Part shown: piece after piece, positions 7,463-8,976 of the stretch
Layout of the letters: each line of letters opens with the position of its first letter
Position numbering within the stretch: the stretch's first letter is position 1
The notes under the pieces: generated by a model
The model's input: only the letters and a program-made list of their open reading frames with translations
Told to the model about the DNA's origin: nothing
The model's database searches: none
NCBI GenBank assembly: GCA_030689875.1
Contig: JAUYHR010000085.1
Span: 1 to 8,976, forward strand
DNA: 8,976 nt
Reading direction: 5' to 3'
Source: Nanobdellota archaeon
Lineage (GTDB): Archaea > Nanobdellota > Nanobdellia > Pacearchaeales > GW2011-AR1
Position numbers and translations under genes: made by a program

Positions 7463-7561
7463 CAAATTTGGCTTCGCAATAACATCTCGCGAAGTCGCTC
7501 GGTCGAACCTTGGTTCTCGTCCCGAATAAAGAAATAACGCAACTTTCAGTTGTGTGAATGG

Positions 7562-7595
7562 AGGTCCCTTGTCCTCACTTTGTTGCGGGGGACCT
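7562..7595. other. 7-bp inverted repeat in the third repeat unit, minihelix-like on the tRNA strand
   Basis: AGGTCCC (7562-7568) and GGGACCT (7589-7595) are perfect complements enclosing 20 nt. Read on the minus strand, the 3' arm is followed directly by CCA, so the folded RNA would look like a tRNA acceptor stem with a CCA end. The pairing is seen; any function is speculation. Confidence 0.4.
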
Positions 7596-7608
7596 TATGT
7601 AAATTATA

Positions 7609-7680
7609 TGGAGGTCCCGGGAGTCGAACCCGGCACACCATGATCTTCAGTCATGTGCTCTCCCGCTGAGCTAGACCTCC
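7609..7680 (-). tRNA. tRNA-Phe (anticodon GAA)
   Basis: The gene is 72 nt and folds as a complete cloverleaf without an intron. Acceptor GGAGGTC pairs with GACCTCC, with discriminator A at 7609. The D stem is GCTC/GAGC with a 7-nt loop containing GGG. The anticodon stem CATGA/TCATG encloses the loop C-T-GAA-G-A, giving anticodon GAA. The variable region is 5 nt, and the T stem CCGGG/CCCGG encloses TTCGACT. CCA is not encoded (TAT follows), so it would be added enzymatically. A TATA box sits 26 nt upstream of the 5' end. Its 3' terminus is the source sequence of the repeat array immediately downstream. Confidence 0.97.
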
Positions 7681-7700
7681 AACCAAAAGAAGATTAAACT

Positions 7701-7711
7701 ATTTTTTAAAT
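7701..7711 (-). promoter_or_regulatory. TATA box of tRNA-Phe
   Basis: The minus strand reads ATTTAAAAAAT, centred about 26 nt from the tRNA 5' end at 7680. This spacing predicts transcription starting at or very near the mature 5' end, leaving little or no leader to trim. Confidence 0.6.
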
Positions 7712-7743
7712 GTTTAGAAATATATATTTTAGATAAAGAGAAT

Positions 7744-7752
7744 ACTTAAAAA
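7744..7752 (+). promoter_or_regulatory. TATA-like box of the 113-residue unknown gene
   Basis: ACTTAAAAA lies with its centre about 26 nt before the ATG at 7774, matching the leaderless spacing seen at neighbouring promoters. It is divergent from the tRNA-Phe promoter, and the two TATA boxes are about 42 nt apart. Confidence 0.45.
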
Positions 7753-7773
7753 GAAAAGACGATAAAGAAAATT

Positions 7774-8115
7774 ATGACAGAAAAAAAGAACGAAATTTTT
7801 ATAGATAAAAGTCAGAGAAAATATTTCTTATCTTATCAGGATAATAATTATAAGCATAAAAATAAAATAGTAAGCTACTTTAGAACAGTTTTTAGTGAAG
7901 GGGACTTTTATAAATTAATAAAAGAAATTCTAAAGATGTCCAGCGATTTTTATAAAAAGGGGATTGACCTTAAAATAAAAGAAGACTCTGTTGTTGAAAT
8001 CTCCAAAAATGAAAAACAAACAATTGAAAAATTAGTTAAAAGATTAGAAAAAAATGCTAAAGAAAATAAAAATTTAAAATATACTATAAAAGTTATAAAT
8101 GATCTTTCAAAATAA
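7774..8115 (+). CDS. Small lysine-rich protein of unknown function
   Basis: The protein has 113 residues, ATG to TAA, with a TATA-like box 26 nt upstream. I do not recognise the family. The sequence is very rich in Lys, Asn, Glu and Ile, has no signal peptide or membrane helix, and reads as helix-rich: S-Y-F-R-T-V-F (about 34-40), F-Y-K-L-I-K-E-I-L-K-M-S (45-56), and a long charged helix E-K-Q-T-I-E-K-L-V-K-R-L-E-K-N-A-K (79-95), ending with Y-T-I-K-V-I-N-D-L. It is probably cytoplasmic. Base and codon use match the AT-rich neighbours. Its stop lies only 3 nt from the 3' end of the convergent RNase P RNA gene. The opposing frame over 7950-8180 runs into the RNase P RNA and is not credible. 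That it is a real gene rests on its length, promoter-like spacing and composition. Confidence 0.65.
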   Translation: MTEKKNEIFIDKSQRKYFLSYQDNNYKHKNKIVSYFRTVFSEGDFYKLIKEILKMSSDFYKKGIDLKIKEDSVVEISKNEKQTIEKLVKRLEKNAKENKNLKYTIKVINDLSK

Positions 8116-8118
8116 AAT
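8106..8118 (-). terminator. Probable U-rich terminator of rnpB
   Basis: Immediately after the RNase P RNA 3' end the minus strand reads TTATTTTATTTTG, a typical archaeal U-rich termination region. It lies antisense to the last codons of the convergent small protein gene. Confidence 0.5.
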
Positions 8119-8505
8119 AAGTCAGGCATAGGCCACCTTCTGTATTTCCCCGCAAGCGGACGGAAATTGTTAACATTCAACTAAGCGTCTTAAAGACTTG
8201 CACCAGCCAAGATGTTCGTTTCATCAAATCTCATTCTTCATAGTTCAATACATACGACGCGAATTTTAATTCGCGAAGTACCTCGTTAGAGGTTATTTCA
8301 TAACTCGGAATGAGCTGTGGCGTTTCTGTAGCAGAGCTTTGCCTCACAACAATCAAGATTTCCTTGATGGCTTTAATATCGGTGGGCGGACCTTCCTCAC
8401 GACGTGAACATTTCTGTTCGCGAAGTCCCCGAAGGGAGAACTAAATAATTATATTACATTATTTGACAATTTAATGTCAAGTTCCGAAAGTTAACTGCCT
8501 GACTT
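8119..8505 (-). ncRNA. rnpB: RNase P RNA (archaeal type)
   Basis: This is the catalytic RNA that trims tRNA 5' leaders. The ends form a perfect 10-bp P1 (AAGTCAGGCA at the 5' end, TGCCTGACTT at the 3' end). Conserved region I reads GAGGAAGGTCCGCCCACC (within 8381-8400), and region V is ACAGAAGGTGGCCTA (8129-8143). They form P4: AGG-U-CCGCC (8393-8385) pairs with GGUGGCCU (8137-8130), leaving the universally bulged U. CTACAGAAAC (8330-8321) matches region II, and GATGAAACGAACATC...GGTGCAAG (within 8195-8230) matches region IV. CTCATTC/GAATGAG closes the P10/P11 arm. Hairpins with GCGAA ends occupy the P3 and P12 positions. A TATA box 27 nt upstream supports the 5' end. At about 387 nt the length is normal. 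I could not resolve P2 by eye. Confidence 0.93.
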
Positions 8506-8526
8506 ACAGAATTAATTAGAAGAGAT

Positions 8527-8537
8527 GTTTTAAAAAT
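8527..8537 (-). promoter_or_regulatory. TATA box of rnpB
   Basis: The minus strand contains TTTTTAAAA, centred near 8532 and thus 27 nt from the RNase P RNA 5' end predicted from P1 (8505). This spacing independently supports the RNA boundary. Confidence 0.6.
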
Positions 8538-8571
8538 CTTACTATTTATGAGATTGTCGCAAATATCAAAA

Positions 8572-8580
8572 CTTATAAAA
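8572..8580 (+). promoter_or_regulatory. TATA box of the membrane-anchored gene at 8608
   Basis: CTTATAAAA is a good archaeal TATA match centred near 8576, about 32 nt before the ATG, giving a leader of only a few nucleotides. It is divergent from the rnpB promoter, with about 44 nt between the two box centres. Confidence 0.55.
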
Positions 8581-8607
8581 AGAGAATAAGACATCAATTG
8601 TAAAAAG

Positions 8608-8976
8608 ATGGTAGAAAAAAAGAAAAACTGGTTTAGAAGACACTGGATATTAACAAGTTTTTTAATATTCTTTATCTTAATTATAATTCTTGGAACATTT
8701 GCCCCCGAAGATTCAAGTTCGAATAATATCCTGAATAATTTATCAAATAATATTTCAGATCAAGATAATCAGCAAGTAAATGAAACCAGCCCCATTTACC
8801 AAAAACAAATATCGGAAATTGAGAACAAATATAATATTAATATTGAATATGAAAATCCGCCGCATTCTTCCTACCCTGGATCAAATGTTGTAGTTTTATC
8901 TCAAGATGATGAAGAAGAGCTGGCAAAATATATTAATCTTTTTTACATTGAGTTTAATAAATATCCTCAAGACTTC
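8608..8976 (+). CDS. N-terminally anchored extracytoplasmic protein, unknown function (3' end outside window)
   Basis: The frame is open from ATG 8608 to the window end, 123 codons visible. A basic N-terminus (V-E-K-K-K-N-W-F-R-R-H) precedes one strongly hydrophobic helix (about residues 13-31), then a polar Asn/Ser/Gln-rich linker (about 34-66), which is the layout of a signal anchor with an exported domain. The domain begins with Y-Q-K-Q-I-S-E-I-E-N-K-Y-N-I-N-I-E-Y and continues to L-A-K-Y-I-N-L-F-Y-I-E-F-N-K-Y-P-Q-D-F. The latter faintly recalls secreted metallopeptidase-like proteins in which such a segment precedes the catalytic part, but no H-E-x-x-H is in view and I do not assign that function. 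The start is supported by the TATA box at 8572-8580 and the TAAAAAG-ATGG context shared with rbcL and the DUF4190-like gene. Confidence 0.8.
   Translation, partial: MVEKKKNWFRRHWILTSFLIFFILIIILGTFAPEDSSSNNILNNLSNNISDQDNQQVNETSPIYQKQISEIENKYNINIEYENPPHSSYPGSNVVVLSQDDEEELAKYINLFYIEFNKYPQDF

Larger units (their letters stand above)
7257..7608. repeat. Array of three tRNA-Phe 3'-end repeats with palindrome-rich spacers
   Basis: The 11-mer ATGGAGGTCCC, which is the complement of the tRNA-Phe 3' end plus one flanking base, occurs at 7257-7267, 7423-7433 and 7558-7568 as well as at the tRNA itself (7608-7618). Spacings are 166, 135 and 50 nt. The copy at 7423 matches the tRNA junction over 18 nt (TATATGGAGGTCCCGGGA). 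The first two units are also colinear in their interiors: GACCCCGC-A/T-CGGGTT (7275, 7445), CGAAGTCGCTCGG (7318-7330, 7490-7502) and CGAA...GGTTCTC...TCCCGAAT (7391, 7504). The first unit carries about 60 nt extra between the last two blocks. The region is clearly richer in G+C than its surroundings and contains no credible coding frame. The interpretation (decayed tandem duplication, insertion scars at a tRNA attachment site, or a non-coding RNA) is open. Confidence 0.8.

Noticed and set aside
7258..7607. Additional tRNA genes or pseudo-tRNAs in the array
   Set aside because: Only the 3' terminus and at most a degraded T-arm-like stretch are repeated; no D arm, anticodon arm or matching 5' acceptor strand is seen, so they are not annotated as tRNAs.
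7257..7680. CRISPR-like array from four copies of ATGGAGGTCCC
   Set aside because: The repeat is only 11 nt, the spacing is irregular (166, 135, 50 nt), spacers share internal homology, and the source is plainly the tRNA 3' end. No cas genes are present.
7950..8180. Minus-strand frame of 76 codons
   Set aside because: Its start lies inside the RNase P RNA 3' domain and the rest is antisense to the 7774-8115 gene.

Overview
The window is AT-rich and looks archaeal, most likely from the DPANN group (Pacearchaeota/Woesearchaeota-like). The reasons are: a form III-type RuBisCO; an archaeal-style cysteinyl-tRNA synthetase; a pilin/archaellin-like N-terminus; a surface protein with a C-x-W-type cysteine module and an ITGA-type C-terminus; an archaeal-type RNase P RNA; and TATA boxes about 26-33 nt upstream of start codons or RNA 5' ends with almost no Shine-Dalgarno sequences. 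The lineage is inferred from sequence style, with no phylogeny.

Layout. Positions 2-3007 (+) hold the 3' part of a giant secreted, membrane-anchored protein made of Ig-like repeats. A minus-strand block from 7183 down to 3143 follows: a two-gene membrane/pilin-like operon (DUF4190-like protein, then a pilin-like protein, 1 nt apart), cysS, a RuBisCO large-subunit gene 23 nt behind cysS, and a small winged-helix-like protein with its own promoter. Positions 7257-7680 hold tRNA-Phe(GAA) on the minus strand; downstream of its 3' end lie three extra copies of the tRNA 3' terminus separated by locally GC-rich, palindrome-rich sequence. A small lysine-rich unknown protein (7774-8115, +) converges on the RNase P RNA gene (8119-8505, -). 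A divergent, N-terminally anchored protein begins at 8608 and runs off the window.

How the parts relate. The tRNA, tRNA synthetase and RNase P RNA are translation and RNA-processing housekeeping genes. The RuBisCO is expected to act in the archaeal AMP/ribose-1,5-bisphosphate salvage route rather than the Calvin cycle, although its usual partner enzymes are not in this window. The surface protein and pilin-like operon belong to the cell envelope. The items most worth a second look are the tRNA-end repeat array, the short palindromic motif it shares with peripheral helices of the RNase P RNA, and the altered loop 6 of an otherwise catalytically complete RuBisCO.
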